Shown here piece after piece: positions 18,088 to 27,231 of a stretch of 64,000 bases of DNA. The notes beneath the pieces are model-generated. The model was given only the letters and a program-made list of their open reading frames with translations. It did no database searches and had not been told where the DNA came from. The stretch is taken from NCBI RefSeq assembly GCF_023016805.1, contig NZ_JALKCH010000003.1, forward strand, positions 1 to 64,000, given 5' to 3'. Numbering within the stretch: the stretch's first letter is position 1; each line of letters starts with the position of its first letter. The DNA is from Ancylobacter crimeensis (GTDB lineage: Bacteria; Pseudomonadota; Alphaproteobacteria; Rhizobiales; Xanthobacteraceae). The position numbers were made by a program, and so were the translations under genes.

Positions 18088-18392
18088 CTGGCGTCCCCCG
18101 TCCTTGCTTTCGCCGGTACCCGGCGGCCCGCCGCAGTGGGCTGATCGGCGCCCCTGACGCGCGGGAAGCGGAGCTTAAACGCTGGGGCATGGAAGTCACG
18201 CCGCGAAGACCGCGAAAGACGGAATGACCCCACTGCCATTGAAAGGCCGTTGATGCTTAGGTATACGGGCCGACATCCCTGAGGGACCCGCCCGCGAGGC
18301 ATGCGGTCGCGGCGTGCCCGATGACCCTCGGCCGCCCACCAGCCCGGCCGCCCACCTTGGCCGGCAACGGCCACCCGAGACCAGAGGCATTC
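18088..18392. other. Divergent intergenic region between the A2M gene and acpXL
   Basis: No gene is supported here. It must contain the promoter for the A2M-pbpC operon (minus) and that of acpXL (plus); a good candidate for the latter is listed separately. Confidence 0.5.
18239..18267 (+). promoter_or_regulatory. Candidate sigma-70-like promoter of acpXL
   Basis: TTGAAA (18239-18244), a 17-nt spacer and TATACG (18262-18267) form a reasonable housekeeping-type promoter about 125 nt before the acpXL start. The match is by eye only. Confidence 0.4.
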
Positions 18393-18674
18393 ATGTCTTC
18401 CACGTTCGATACCGTCGCCAACATCATCGCCGAGACGTGCGACATCCCGCGCGAGAACATCACGCCGGAAAGCCACGCCATCGACGATCTCGGCATCGAC
18501 AGCCTCGACTTCCTCGACATCGCCTTCGCCATCGACAAGGCCTTCGGGATCAAGCTGCCGCTCGAGCAGTGGACCCAGGAAGTGAACGACGGCAAGGCGA
18601 CCACCGAGCAGTATTTCGTGCTCAAGAATCTCTGCGCGCGCATCGACGAGCTGATCGCAGCCAAGAACGCCTGA
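18393..18674 (+). CDS. acpXL: Acyl carrier protein AcpXL
   Basis: This is the specialised acyl carrier protein that carries the growing very-long-chain (C28) 27-hydroxy fatty acid destined for lipid A. The 93-residue product has the phosphopantetheine site [12 protein letters not shown] with Ser37. It also has the AcpXL-specific C-terminal half ([29 protein letters not shown]), which differs from housekeeping AcpP. The ATG at 18393 gives the normal N-terminus. It heads the cluster acpXL-fabZ-fabF2-fabF1-SDR-MDR-lpxXL known from Rhizobium and Brucella. Confidence 0.96.
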   Translation: MSSTFDTVANIIAETCDIPRENITPESHAIDDLGIDSLDFLDIAFAIDKAFGIKLPLEQWTQEVNDGKATTEQYFVLKNLCARIDELIAAKNA

Positions 18675-18693
18675 TCGGCGCCTGATCGGCGAA

Positions 18694-18720
18694 GGCCTGA
18701 CGCCGCAGCGGCGTCAGGCC
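18694..18720. repeat. Perfect 13-bp inverted repeat after acpXL
   Basis: GGCCTGACGCCGC (18694-18706) and its exact complement (18708-18720) are separated by a single base. The hairpin would be very stable but has no T-run, so it is not a standard intrinsic terminator. Its position right after acpXL suggests partial termination or mRNA protection that sets acpXL expression apart from downstream genes. Confidence 0.6.
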
Positions 18721-18926
18721 GCGCGCGCCGCCTCCACGGTGCGCGCGACGGGGTGCGGCCCTGGCCGCACCGGACGATGAGCGGACCGATCGAGCCGCCC
18801 GCAGCGGGGCCCCCTCCGGGGCGTCGTCCGGCGGGGCTCGTCATCGGCCGTACGAACCCTCGCCGCCGCCTGATCGCTCAGGCGCCGCGATGGACGATGA
18901 GCGGGTGCAGTAAGGCGGGAACAGCG

Positions 18927-19463
18927 ATGCGGCTCGAATATTTCCAGATGGTCGACAAGGTTCTCGAGCTCGACCTCGAGGCCAAAACGATCAGGACCGC
19001 GAATGTGGTGCCCGACGAAAGCCCGATCTTCGAGGGTCATTTCCCGGGCCATCCGCTGCTGCCGGGCGTCCTGCTGTTCGAGATCATGGCGCAAACCGCC
19101 GGCATCCTTTTGCTGCGGCTTCATAATTTCGACCGCATGGGCTTCCTTGCCAGCGTCGAGAAGGGCAAGCTGCGCAACTTCGTGACCCCCGGCCAGACCA
19201 TCGAGGTCGAGGCCGAGCTGCTGCATGACGGCTCCGGCTATGGCCGCCTCGCCGCCCGCGGCAAGGTGGACGGCAAGCCCGTCTGCAATGCCGAACTCAC
19301 CATCAAGACCATGGCCTTCCCCGCGCCGGAGCTGCGCGGCTATCTCCTCTCCACCGCCGAGCGGATCGGCATGCCGATGGAGCCCCCGGCGGGTGTCGTC
19401 GACGCGCCCGCCCTCTCCGCCGACGCGGTCCCCCCCGCTACCGGAAAGCTGTCTCATGTCTGA
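18927..19463 (+). CDS. fabZXL: 3-hydroxyacyl-ACP dehydratase, FabZ-like (AcpXL pathway)
   Basis: This is a hot-dog fold dehydratase that removes water from 3-hydroxyacyl-AcpXL during each elongation round. The 178-residue product has the FabZ catalytic signature GHFPGHPLLPG with His38, and Glu52 in LLFEIMAQTAG. The ATG at 18927 follows an AAGGCGGG Shine-Dalgarno-like stretch and gives the correct N-terminus. It overlaps fabF2 by 8 nt, indicating translational coupling. Confidence 0.93.
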   Translation: MRLEYFQMVDKVLELDLEAKTIRTANVVPDESPIFEGHFPGHPLLPGVLLFEIMAQTAGILLLRLHNFDRMGFLASVEKGKLRNFVTPGQTIEVEAELLHDGSGYGRLAARGKVDGKPVCNAELTIKTMAFPAPELRGYLLSTAERIGMPMEPPAGVVDAPALSADAVPPATGKLSHV

Positions 19464-20658
19464 TCGTCGCCAGCCCGCTCGCCGCGAGGTCTGGATCACC
19501 GGCGTCGGCCTCGTCTCCTCGCTGGGCGAAGGCCTCGACGCCCACTGGGCCGCGCTCGCCGACACCCCCGCCCCGGTTCGGGACGAGACGAGCTTCGCGC
19601 CCTACGTCGTGCACCCGCTCGCCAAGCTCGAGCTGGACAAGCAGATCCCGAAGCGTGGCGACCAGCGCCAGATGGAGCCGTGGCAGCGCATCGGCACCTA
19701 CGCCGCCGGCCTCGCGCTCGATTCGGCGGGCATCAAGGGCAACAAGGACATTCTCGGCACGACCGACATGGTGGTGGCCGCCGGCGGCGGCGAGCGCGAC
19801 CAGGCGGTGGACGGCTCGATCCTGTCCGAGATCGAGAAGCAGCCCAATCCGGAGCTCTACCTCTCCGAGCGCCTCCAGGCCGACCTGCGCCCGACCCTGT
19901 TCCTCGCCCAGCTTTCCAACCTGCTCGCGGGCAACATCTCGATCGTGCACGGCGTGACCGGCTCTTCCCGCACCTTCATGGGCGAGGAAAGCTCCGGCGT
20001 CGACGCGGTGCGCATCGGCTGGGCGCGCATCGCCGCCGGCACCAGCGAGATCGCGCTGGTGGGCGGGGCCTACAATGCCGAGCGCCGCGACATGCTGCTG
20101 CTCTTCGCGCTGCGCCACCTCGCCATGCAGGCGCCGTGGTCGCCGGTTCTCAAAGCCGCCAAGGGCGTGCCGACCGGCTCGGCCGGCGCCTTCCTGGTGC
20201 TGGAGAGCCCCGAGCACGCCAAGGCGCGCGGCGCCACGCCCATCGCCAAGCTGAGCGGGGTGTGGTCCGACCGCGCCCGCCGCGCGCAGGAGGGAACCGA
20301 GGCCGCCGTCACCGCGACGCTCGACCACCTGATCGGCCTCGCCGACCCCGCAGCCCCCGGCACCGCGATCCTTTCGGGCGCCACCGGCGCGCCGGAGCCG
20401 ACCCGGGCCGAGGCCGAGGTGCTGGCGAAGACCGGCCTGCCGGTGCGTTCCGTCACCGACCGCCTCGGCCATAGCCTCGAGGCGCAGTTCCCGGTGGCGC
20501 TGGCGCTGGCGGCGCTCGCCGTCTCGCATGGCAGGCTGTTCGCCCCGCTCGAAGGCGAGCCGATCGAAAAGCCTTTCGACGGCGCGTTGACCCGTGCCAT
20601 CGTGACCGGGGTGGGGCATTGGCGCGGCGAAGGCGTCGCACTGGTCGAGCGCGCCTGA
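19456..20658 (+). CDS. fabF2XL: Beta-ketoacyl-ACP synthase homologue lacking the active-site Cys (FabF2)
   Basis: This 400-residue protein has a KAS II (thiolase) fold. The nucleophile region, STACASG in active enzymes, reads IVHGVTGSS (163-171), so there is no catalytic Cys. The first His motif (HGTST) is also missing; only a GHSLEAQF-like second motif is kept. This resembles chain-length-factor (KS-beta) subunits of type II polyketide synthases. It lies between fabZ, which it overlaps, and the catalytically intact fabF1. The inference is that FabF1 and FabF2 form a heterodimer, with FabF2 shaping the pocket for C28 chains. Confidence 0.9.
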   Translation: MSDRRQPARREVWITGVGLVSSLGEGLDAHWAALADTPAPVRDETSFAPYVVHPLAKLELDKQIPKRGDQRQMEPWQRIGTYAAGLALDSAGIKGNKDILGTTDMVVAAGGGERDQAVDGSILSEIEKQPNPELYLSERLQADLRPTLFLAQLSNLLAGNISIVHGVTGSSRTFMGEESSGVDAVRIGWARIAAGTSEIALVGGAYNAERRDMLLLFALRHLAMQAPWSPVLKAAKGVPTGSAGAFLVLESPEHAKARGATPIAKLSGVWSDRARRAQEGTEAAVTATLDHLIGLADPAAPGTAILSGATGAPEPTRAEAEVLAKTGLPVRSVTDRLGHSLEAQFPVALALAALAVSHGRLFAPLEGEPIEKPFDGALTRAIVTGVGHWRGEGVALVERA

Positions 20659-20708
20659 CGCGACAGGATAAAGGCGGCTCCTCCGCAGGGGGAGCCGGGG
20701 AGCAGAAC

Positions 20709-21989
<1,281 letters not shown>

Positions 21990-22055
21990 GGGCGGCGCGC
22001 GCAGTCGCGTCCGGCTTTCGCTGAAGCGGTTGTCCCGGAGGGGCGTCGGCCCGAT

Positions 22056-22133
22056 CCGGGATCGCCCGCCGCCGGAGCTTGGCCTGCCGCCGCGCGGGGG
22101 GATTTCGCTCCCGGCGGCCGCAGGCGATCCCGG
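22056..22133. repeat. Inverted repeat between fabF1 and dmeF
   Basis: CCGGGATCGCC (22056-22066) and GGCGATCCCGG (22123-22133) are perfect 11-bp inverted arms around a GC-rich 56-bp core. They lie in the convergent gap between fabF1 and dmeF. The following text (22130-22160) resembles the short dispersed GGGATCGC-type intergenic repeats common in Rhizobiales genomes. It may act as a bidirectional terminator. Confidence 0.5.
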
Positions 22134-22179
22134 CTCGTCGCTGCGCCCCGGCCCGGATGACGACCGCGTGTGATGCTCC

Positions 22180-23175
22180 CTACCGCGCCTCCACGGTGAG
22201 ATGCCCGATGCCCTCGACCGGGCCGAGGCGGCGGCGGATGTCGGCGGGGTCGGCGCCGGTGATGCTGACGATGGCGGCATGGGCCGCGGGGCCGACGCGC
22301 CAGACGTGAAGATCGAGGATCCGCGCATCGCCGGGGCCTTCCACCTTGGCGCGGATCTCGCGCTCCAACGCGGGATCGCTGGTGTCGAGCAAAACGGCGG
22401 CGGTGTCGCGGATCAATGTCCACGACCAGCTCGCGATCACCACCGCACCCACCAGCCCCATCGCCGGATCGAGCCAGACCCAGCCGAGGAAGCGCCCGCC
22501 GAGCAGGGCCGCGATGGCGAGCACCGAGGTGAGCGCGTCGGCCAGCACATGGACATAGGCCGAGCGCATATTGTTGTCGGCGTCGCCGCGCGCCGGCTCG
22601 TGGCCGTGATGGGGATGGTCGTGCACATGCGCCCCATGCGCGTGATCGTGGTGTGAATGGCTCTCATGGGCGTGGCCGTGGCCATGGGCGTGGCCGTGCG
22701 AATGGCCGTGCCCGCCCAGCAGCACCACGCTGATGATGTTCACGACGAGCCCCGCCACCGCGATGAGCGTCGCCTCCAGGAAGGCCACCGGCTGCGGGGC
22801 GGCGAGGCGCCCGGCCGATTCCACCGCGATGCCGATCGCCACCATGCCGAGCACCAGCGCCGAAGCAAAGCCGGCGAGGTCGCCGACCTTGCCGGTGCCG
22901 AAGCTGTAATGCGGGTCGCGGGCGTGGCGGCGCGCATAGGCATAGGCCAGCGCCGCCACGCCGAGCGCGCCGGCATGGGTCGCCATGTGGAAGCCGTCGG
23001 CCAGCAGCGCCATCGAATTGAAGGCGAAGCCGGCCACGATCTCGCCCACCATCATCGCCGCGGTGAGCAGCACGACGTGCCGGGTCCGGCGCGCATTGGC
23101 GTCGTGCGCGGTGCCGAGAAAAACGTGCTCGTGCGGCTGAAGCGTGGGATCGGCGACGTTCGGATCGGCTCCCAT
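22180..23175 (-). CDS. dmeF: Cation diffusion facilitator, DmeF-like Co/Ni efflux
   Basis: This 331-residue CDF transporter has six predicted membrane helices. Metal-site residues are in HD-type motifs (LLADGFHMATHAG and VLADALTSVLA). A long His-rich cytoplasmic loop (about residues 155-200) separates helices IV and V, typical of DmeF. A C-terminal regulatory domain follows. It should export Co2+/Ni2+ (perhaps Zn2+ or Fe2+) by proton antiport. It is preceded on the same strand by an RcnR/FrmR-type regulator gene, the known dmeRF arrangement of rhizobia. It is unusual in lying within the acpXL-lpxXL cluster on the opposite strand. Confidence 0.92.
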   Translation of the reverse strand: MGADPNVADPTLQPHEHVFLGTAHDANARRTRHVVLLTAAMMVGEIVAGFAFNSMALLADGFHMATHAGALGVAALAYAYARRHARDPHYSFGTGKVGDLAGFASALVLGMVAIGIAVESAGRLAAPQPVAFLEATLIAVAGLVVNIISVVLLGGHGHSHGHAHGHGHAHESHSHHDHAHGAHVHDHPHHGHEPARGDADNNMRSAYVHVLADALTSVLAIAALLGGRFLGWVWLDPAMGLVGAVVIASWSWTLIRDTAAVLLDTSDPALEREIRAKVEGPGDARILDLHVWRVGPAAHAAIVSITGADPADIRRRLGPVEGIGHLTVEAR

Positions 23176-23185
23176 GGCGCGTCTC

Positions 23186-23461
23186 CTATTTGGCGTAGCG
23201 GCGTATGGCGGCGATCAGCTCGTCGGCGGCCGCGGCCCGCTCGGCATCGGTGAGGCCGGGGCGCGCGAGATGCTGGCGCATGTGGTCCTCGACCAGTTCG
23301 TCCATCAGCCCGTGCACCGCGCCGCGCAGGCCGGCGGCCTGGTGCAGCACGGTGGCGCAGCCGGCTTCGGCTTCGACGGCGCGTTGGAGGGCGGCGACCT
23401 GCCCGGCAATGCGGCGCAGGCGGGCGACGAGATCGGTCTTATGGGCGGCGGTGTGCGACAT
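23186..23461 (-). CDS. dmeR: Metal-sensing repressor DmeR (RcnR/CsoR family)
   Basis: This 91-residue all-helical DUF156 repressor is predicted to release DNA when it binds Co2+ or Ni2+. RLRRIAGQVAALQRAVE is followed by a Cys in GCATVLHQ and by His residues (VHGLM, EDHMRQH), as in RcnR-like sensors. The ATG at 23461 places the first helix correctly; the longer upstream frame is non-homologous. Only 10 nt separate it from dmeF. A G-tract operator lies immediately upstream of the start. Confidence 0.9.
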   Translation of the reverse strand: MSHTAAHKTDLVARLRRIAGQVAALQRAVEAEAGCATVLHQAAGLRGAVHGLMDELVEDHMRQHLARPGLTDAERAAAADELIAAIRRYAK

Positions 23462-23463
23462 GG

Positions 23464-23482
23464 GATAGTCCCCTACCCTATC
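23464..23482 (-). promoter_or_regulatory. Candidate DmeR operator
   Basis: On the minus strand this reads GATAG-GGTAGGGGA-CTATC, AT-containing inverted arms around a G-rich centre. This is the general layout of RcnR/CsoR-family operators. It begins 3 nt upstream of the dmeR start and so is well placed for autoregulation of dmeRF. Confidence 0.6.
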
Positions 23483-23639
23483 TATAGGCGCGGGCCAACG
23501 GTCCGTCACGCCTTTTCGCCCTGCGGACCGTGCAGGGCAGCCGTGCCGGAGCAGGACACCGCTGCCGTGCGGCACCCGTTGCGCGGCGCGGAAAAACAGG
23601 CGAGAACGCCCACGCGACGGTGCGGGGCGGTGCGCCGGC

Positions 23640-23703
23640 GCGTGCCGACCCGTGCCTGCACCAACCTATGCCTGCGCCGACCCATATCTGCGCCGACCCG
23701 CCC
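23640..23703. repeat. Four tandem 16-bp repeats upstream of the SDR gene
   Basis: Copies at 23640-23655, 23656-23671, 23672-23687 and 23688-23703 share the pattern (C)TGCRCCRACCC plus four variable bases. The last two are nearly identical in their first 12 bases. They end 47 nt before the SDR start codon. They could be direct-repeat regulator sites or a replication-slippage product. Confidence 0.6.
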
Positions 23704-23750
23704 TGTTCGTGCCGCACCCGCGCGGCCTCGCTTGCCGAAGGATCCTCCCC

Positions 23751-24506
23751 ATGAGCCTACCCCGCGTTCTGGTTACCGGCGGTGGCCGCGGCGTCGGCGC
23801 CGCCATCGTGAAGGCGCTGGCGCTCGCCGGCTTCGATGTCGCCTTCACCGTACGCACCGCCACCAGCGAGGCCGAGGCGCTGATCGCCGCGGTGAAGGCC
23901 GAGAAGCCGGACGCCGTGCTTGCCGCCCATTCGCTCGACCTCGCGGACCGGGAGGCGGTCGGCGCCTTCGCCGGGCGCATCGCCGAGGAGCCGGCCTATT
24001 TCGGCTTCGTGCACAATGCCGGCATGAGCTACGACACGCTCGCCGCCATGGTGGAGCAGGCGAAGGCCGAAGAGCTGATGCAGGTGAACTACTGGTCCTT
24101 CGTGAGGATCGCCGGCGCGCTGTTGCGGCCGATGACGCGGGCGCGCGAGGGGCGGATCGTCGCCATCGGCTCCATCGCGGCTGAGGTCGCCAATCCGGGG
24201 AACGGCATCTATTCCGGCTCCAAGGCCGCGCTCGCCGCCTATTGCCGCACGCTCGCCATCGAGAGCGGCCGGCGCGGGGTGACGGTGAACACGGTGGCGC
24301 CCGGCTTCGTCGACACCGCCATGCTGGAGCGCTACGCCGCCTATCGCGCCAATGTCGAGAAGCAAATCCCGCTCGGCCGCTTCGCCAGACCCGAGGATGT
24401 GGCCGCCGTGGTCGGCTTCCTGCTCTCGCCGGGCGCCGCCTACGTCACCGGCGCAACCCTGCCGGTCGATGGCGGGTTGACCGCCGCACTAGCCATCCAG
24501 CGCTGA
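23751..24506 (+). CDS. SDR-family 3-oxoacyl-ACP reductase-like protein
   Basis: This 251-residue short-chain dehydrogenase has the NAD(P) motif TGGGRGVG (9-16), NAG (89-91), and catalytic Ser141, Tyr154 and Lys158 (YSGSK). The C-terminal SPGAAYVTGATLPVDGG is typical of FabG-like enzymes. Its place between fabF1 (beyond dmeRF) and the MDR dehydrogenase suggests it supplies the 3-ketoacyl-AcpXL reduction step that FabZ, FabF1 and FabF2 need. This gene is not part of the classical six-gene Rhizobium cluster, as far as I know. AAGGA at about 23737 may serve as a ribosome binding site. Confidence 0.88.
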   Translation: MSLPRVLVTGGGRGVGAAIVKALALAGFDVAFTVRTATSEAEALIAAVKAEKPDAVLAAHSLDLADREAVGAFAGRIAEEPAYFGFVHNAGMSYDTLAAMVEQAKAEELMQVNYWSFVRIAGALLRPMTRAREGRIVAIGSIAAEVANPGNGIYSGSKAALAAYCRTLAIESGRRGVTVNTVAPGFVDTAMLERYAAYRANVEKQIPLGRFARPEDVAAVVGFLLSPGAAYVTGATLPVDGGLTAALAIQR

Positions 24507-24634
24507 TTTCGCTATCCACCCCCATCTTTGTGCCTTCAAGCGCCGCGCCAGCCCGCGCGCCGCGACCGGCCGGCCCGCGGGCCACGGCAGGGTCGTGACG
24601 CAGGCGGAACGCGCGGCCTCTGCCGGAGCCTGCC

Positions 24635-25657
24635 ATGCGCGCCCTTCAACTCGTGTCCGACCGCAACCTCACCCTCACCGAGCTGCCCGAGCCCGGCGCG
24701 CCGGCGGCCGGCGAGGTGCAGGTGCGGGTCAAGGCGCTCGCGCTCAACCACATCGACGTGTGGGGCTGGCGCGGCATGGCCTTCGCCAAGCGCAAGATGC
24801 CCCTCGTGGTGGGCGCCGAGGCGGTGGGCGAGGTGGTGGCCACCGGCGCGGGCGTCACCCGCCTGAAGCCTGGCTCCAAGGTCGCGATGTACGGCGCGCT
24901 GACCTGCGGCCAGTGCCGCATGTGCAAAGCGGGCCGCGACAATCTCTGCGAGGAGGTGGCCGGGGTCATGGGCTTCCATGTCGACGGCTTCGCCCGCGAC
25001 AGCCTCAACATCAAGGAGCGGCTCTGCGTCGAGATCCCCGACGGCATCTCCTGGGTCGACGCCGCCTGCGCGCCGGTGACCTTCTCCACCGTCGAGCACA
25101 TGCTGTTCGACAACGCCCAGCTCGAGCCGGGCGAGACGGTGCTGGTGCACGCCGCCGGCTCGGGCATCGGCACGGTGGCGATCCGCATGGCCAAGGAGAT
25201 CGGCTGCACCGTCATCACCACCGCCGGCGACGACGAGAAATGCGCCAAGGCGACCGCTCTCGGCGCCGATCACGTCATCAACTACAAGACCGAGCGCTTC
25301 GAGCACGAGGTGCGCAAGATCACCAAGAAGAAGGGCGTCGACGTCGTGTTCGAGCATGTCGGCGCAGAGACGTGGAACGGCTCGCTGCTCTCCATGCGGC
25401 CCGGCGCGCGCCTCGTCACCTGCGGCTCGACCTCGGGCGTCTCGGTGAACATGAACCTCATGCAGCTCTTCCAGCGCCAGTACCGCATCATCGGCTCCTT
25501 CGGCGCACCGATCCGCGCCATCGCCGACGGGCTGAAGCGGATGGAGCGCGGCGTGCTGCCCGTCATCGACTCGGAGTTCGCGCTGGAGGATTTCGGCGCC
25601 GGGCTGGAGCGGCTGGAAACCCGCCGGGTGTTCGGCAAGGTCGTCATCCGCTTCTGA
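24635..25657 (+). CDS. adh2XL: Zinc-binding MDR dehydrogenase of the AcpXL cluster
   Basis: This 340-residue medium-chain dehydrogenase/reductase has a GroES-like N-terminal domain with the structural-zinc motif CGQCRMCKAGRDNLC (about 91-105). A Rossmann domain carries AAGSGIGTVAIRMAKE. It matches the zinc alcohol dehydrogenase conserved just before lpxXL in AcpXL clusters. There it is assumed to act as an enoyl reductase or in making the 27-hydroxy chain; its exact reaction is not settled. It is followed 24 nt later by lpxXL. Confidence 0.9.
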   Translation: MRALQLVSDRNLTLTELPEPGAPAAGEVQVRVKALALNHIDVWGWRGMAFAKRKMPLVVGAEAVGEVVATGAGVTRLKPGSKVAMYGALTCGQCRMCKAGRDNLCEEVAGVMGFHVDGFARDSLNIKERLCVEIPDGISWVDAACAPVTFSTVEHMLFDNAQLEPGETVLVHAAGSGIGTVAIRMAKEIGCTVITTAGDDEKCAKATALGADHVINYKTERFEHEVRKITKKKGVDVVFEHVGAETWNGSLLSMRPGARLVTCGSTSGVSVNMNLMQLFQRQYRIIGSFGAPIRAIADGLKRMERGVLPVIDSEFALEDFGAGLERLETRRVFGKVVIRF

Positions 25658-25681
25658 TCGCCGAACGGCAGCGCGCGCATC

Positions 25682-26587
25682 ATGTCCCGCCCCCTTCCCT
25701 GGATGACGCGGCTGCGCAATGCCGCGCTCTCGGCCGCGGTGTGGGCGCTGACGCATTATCTGCGCCTCATCGGCCCGCGGCTGTCGGCATGGACCTGCGC
25801 CTTCTGGGCCCGCCTGATCGGCCCGCTGACCCCGATCCAGACCCAGACGCTGGCCAATCTCGAACTCGCCTATCCCGATAGGAGCGCGGCCGAGCACCGC
25901 GCCATCGCCCGCGGCATGTGGGACAATCTCGGCCGCATGGGCGGCGAGTTCGTGCACCTCGACCGCATCTGGCAGTTCAACATGTGGGAGCCGGCGAAAA
26001 GTCGGATCGAGGTCGAGGGCGCGACGCAGTTCACCGCCATGCGGATCGACGGCAAGCCGGCCCTCGTCTTCACCGCGCATCTGGCGAACTGGGAGCTGCC
26101 GGCCATCGCCGCGGCGGCGCAGGGACTGGACAGCGCGGTGCTGTTCCGCGCCCCGGACAACGCGTTCTTCGCCGATCTGCTGTTCAACGCCCGGGCACAG
26201 GTGATGGGCAACCTCGTCGCCGCCTCCCATGTCGCGGTGTTCGAGCTGGCGAGCGTGCTGGAGCAGGGCAAGCATCTCGGCATATTGGTCGATCAGGCCC
26301 GGCGCGGCGGCCCGCTGGTGCAGTTCTTCGGCCATCCCTGCACCACCAACCCGACGATCGCTCGCCTCGCCCGGCTCTATGAGTGCCCGGTGCACGGGGT
26401 GCGCGTCATCCGCCTGCCGGGCGGGCGCTTCCGCATCACCTGCACCCCGCCGATCGACCTGCCGCGCGACGAAAAGGGCCGCATCGACATCGACGCCTCG
26501 ATGCAGACCATCACCTCCATCGTCGAGGAATGGGTGCGCGAGCATCCCGAACAGTGGACGTGGTTCTACAAGCGCTGGCGGATCTGA
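25682..26587 (+). CDS. lpxXL: Very-long-chain lipid A acyltransferase LpxXL
   Basis: This LpxL/HtrB-family acyltransferase transfers the C28 chain from AcpXL to the lipid A precursor. The 301-residue product has an N-terminal hydrophobic anchor (about residues 13-32). It carries the catalytic H-X4-E motif, HLANWE (His133, Glu138), and the conserved later region ILVDQARRGGP with FFGHPCTTNPTIARLA. The C-terminus ends in the family's WTWFYKRW. The placement at the end of the acpXL cluster distinguishes it from housekeeping LpxL/LpxM. Confidence 0.94.
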   Translation: MSRPLPWMTRLRNAALSAAVWALTHYLRLIGPRLSAWTCAFWARLIGPLTPIQTQTLANLELAYPDRSAAEHRAIARGMWDNLGRMGGEFVHLDRIWQFNMWEPAKSRIEVEGATQFTAMRIDGKPALVFTAHLANWELPAIAAAAQGLDSAVLFRAPDNAFFADLLFNARAQVMGNLVAASHVAVFELASVLEQGKHLGILVDQARRGGPLVQFFGHPCTTNPTIARLARLYECPVHGVRVIRLPGGRFRITCTPPIDLPRDEKGRIDIDASMQTITSIVEEWVREHPEQWTWFYKRWRI

Positions 26588-26604
26588 ACCGGACCGAACC
26601 GCGC

Positions 26605-27003
26605 TCAGCCCGGCTCGGCCGCGTGACAGCACACGCACAGCTTGTTACCGTCGGGATCGCGGAAATAGGCGCCGTAATAGTCCGGGTGATAGTGCGGCCG
26701 TAGGCCGGGTTCGCCTTCATCGCGCCCACCCAGAGCAAGCGCCAGCGCATGGCACCGATCCACGGTCCGCCGGTCGCTGGCCATCAGGGCGGTCATGAGG
26801 CCGTTGCCCGGCGCGGGCGACCCGCCGTCGAAGGGACGGGTGATGAAGATGAGCGGCCGCTCGCCATCGGCCGGCTGCCACGCGGCGCAGCAGGACGCTT
26901 CCTCAGCGAAGCGCCGGCACCAGCCGAGTTCGCCGAGAAGGGCATCGTAGAAGGCGAAGGCGGGGCCAAAGGCGCCTATGCCGATCGAGACATGCGAGAT
27001 CAT
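26605..27003 (-). CDS. VOC (glyoxalase/bleomycin resistance) family protein
   Basis: This 132-residue protein has the paired beta-alpha-beta-beta-beta fold of VOC enzymes: ISHVSIGIGAFGPAFAFYDALLGELG at the start and AYFRDPDGNKLCVCCH at the end. It resembles the catechol-2,3-dioxygenase-like or lactoylglutathione-lyase-like small proteins. The longer open frame to 27168 adds unrelated residues and runs into a terminator, so the ATG at 27003 is chosen. Substrate is unknown. Confidence 0.8.
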   Translation of the reverse strand: MISHVSIGIGAFGPAFAFYDALLGELGWCRRFAEEASCCAAWQPADGERPLIFITRPFDGGSPAPGNGLMTALMASDRRTVDRCHALALALGGRDEGEPGLRPHYHPDYYGAYFRDPDGNKLCVCCHAAEPG

Positions 27004-27063
27004 CCTGCGCCATCCATCGTTCACCGTCTGCCTCATGTATCGGTGCGTCGTCCGGCACGCATG

Positions 27064-27093
27064 AAAAAGCCGCCGGCAGGTTGTGCCGGCGGC
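27064..27093 (-). terminator. Intrinsic terminator after the potF-like gene
   Basis: GCCGCCGGCA (27069-27078) pairs with TGCCGGCGGC (27084-27093) across a 5-nt loop. Read on the minus strand it is followed by five T residues, so it should stop transcripts from the potF-like gene before the VOC gene. On the plus strand it is followed by a weaker CTTTT. Confidence 0.85.
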
Positions 27094-27180
27094 CTTTTCC
27101 GCTTGAACTGTCAGGCGCGGCACGTGTCCGGCTCGCGCCCAGCGGCTTCGCTTGCCGCGCCCGATCACGTACCGCGCACG

Positions 27181-27231
27181 CTCACTTGCCGCGCCCGCTC
27201 ACTTGCCGCGCCCGCTCACTTGCCGCGCTTG
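27181..27231. repeat. Three tandem 17-bp repeats over the potF stop codon
   Basis: CTCACTTGCCGCGCCCG occurs at 27181-27197 and 27198-27214. A third copy with two changes lies at 27215-27231. The third copy is the real coding end of the gene (KRGK-stop), so the other two duplicate the stop region downstream. It looks like a slippage duplication. Confidence 0.8.

Noticed and set aside
14380-18144. Very long plus-strand open frame (1254 codons)
   Set aside because: It is antisense to the A2M gene, is dominated by Gly, Arg, His and Glu in shadow-like patterns, and shows no signal or domain.
23640-23703. Plasmid-type iterons / replication origin
   Set aside because: No replication initiator gene is nearby and only four short copies exist inside a chromosomal lipid A cluster; regulatory or slippage repeats are more likely.
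24536-26638. Minus-strand 700-codon open frame
   Set aside because: It is antisense to the MDR dehydrogenase and lpxXL genes and lacks any motif.
27181-27231. A CRISPR-like array
   Set aside because: The 17-bp units are directly adjacent without spacers and derive from the gene end, so they are a tandem duplication.
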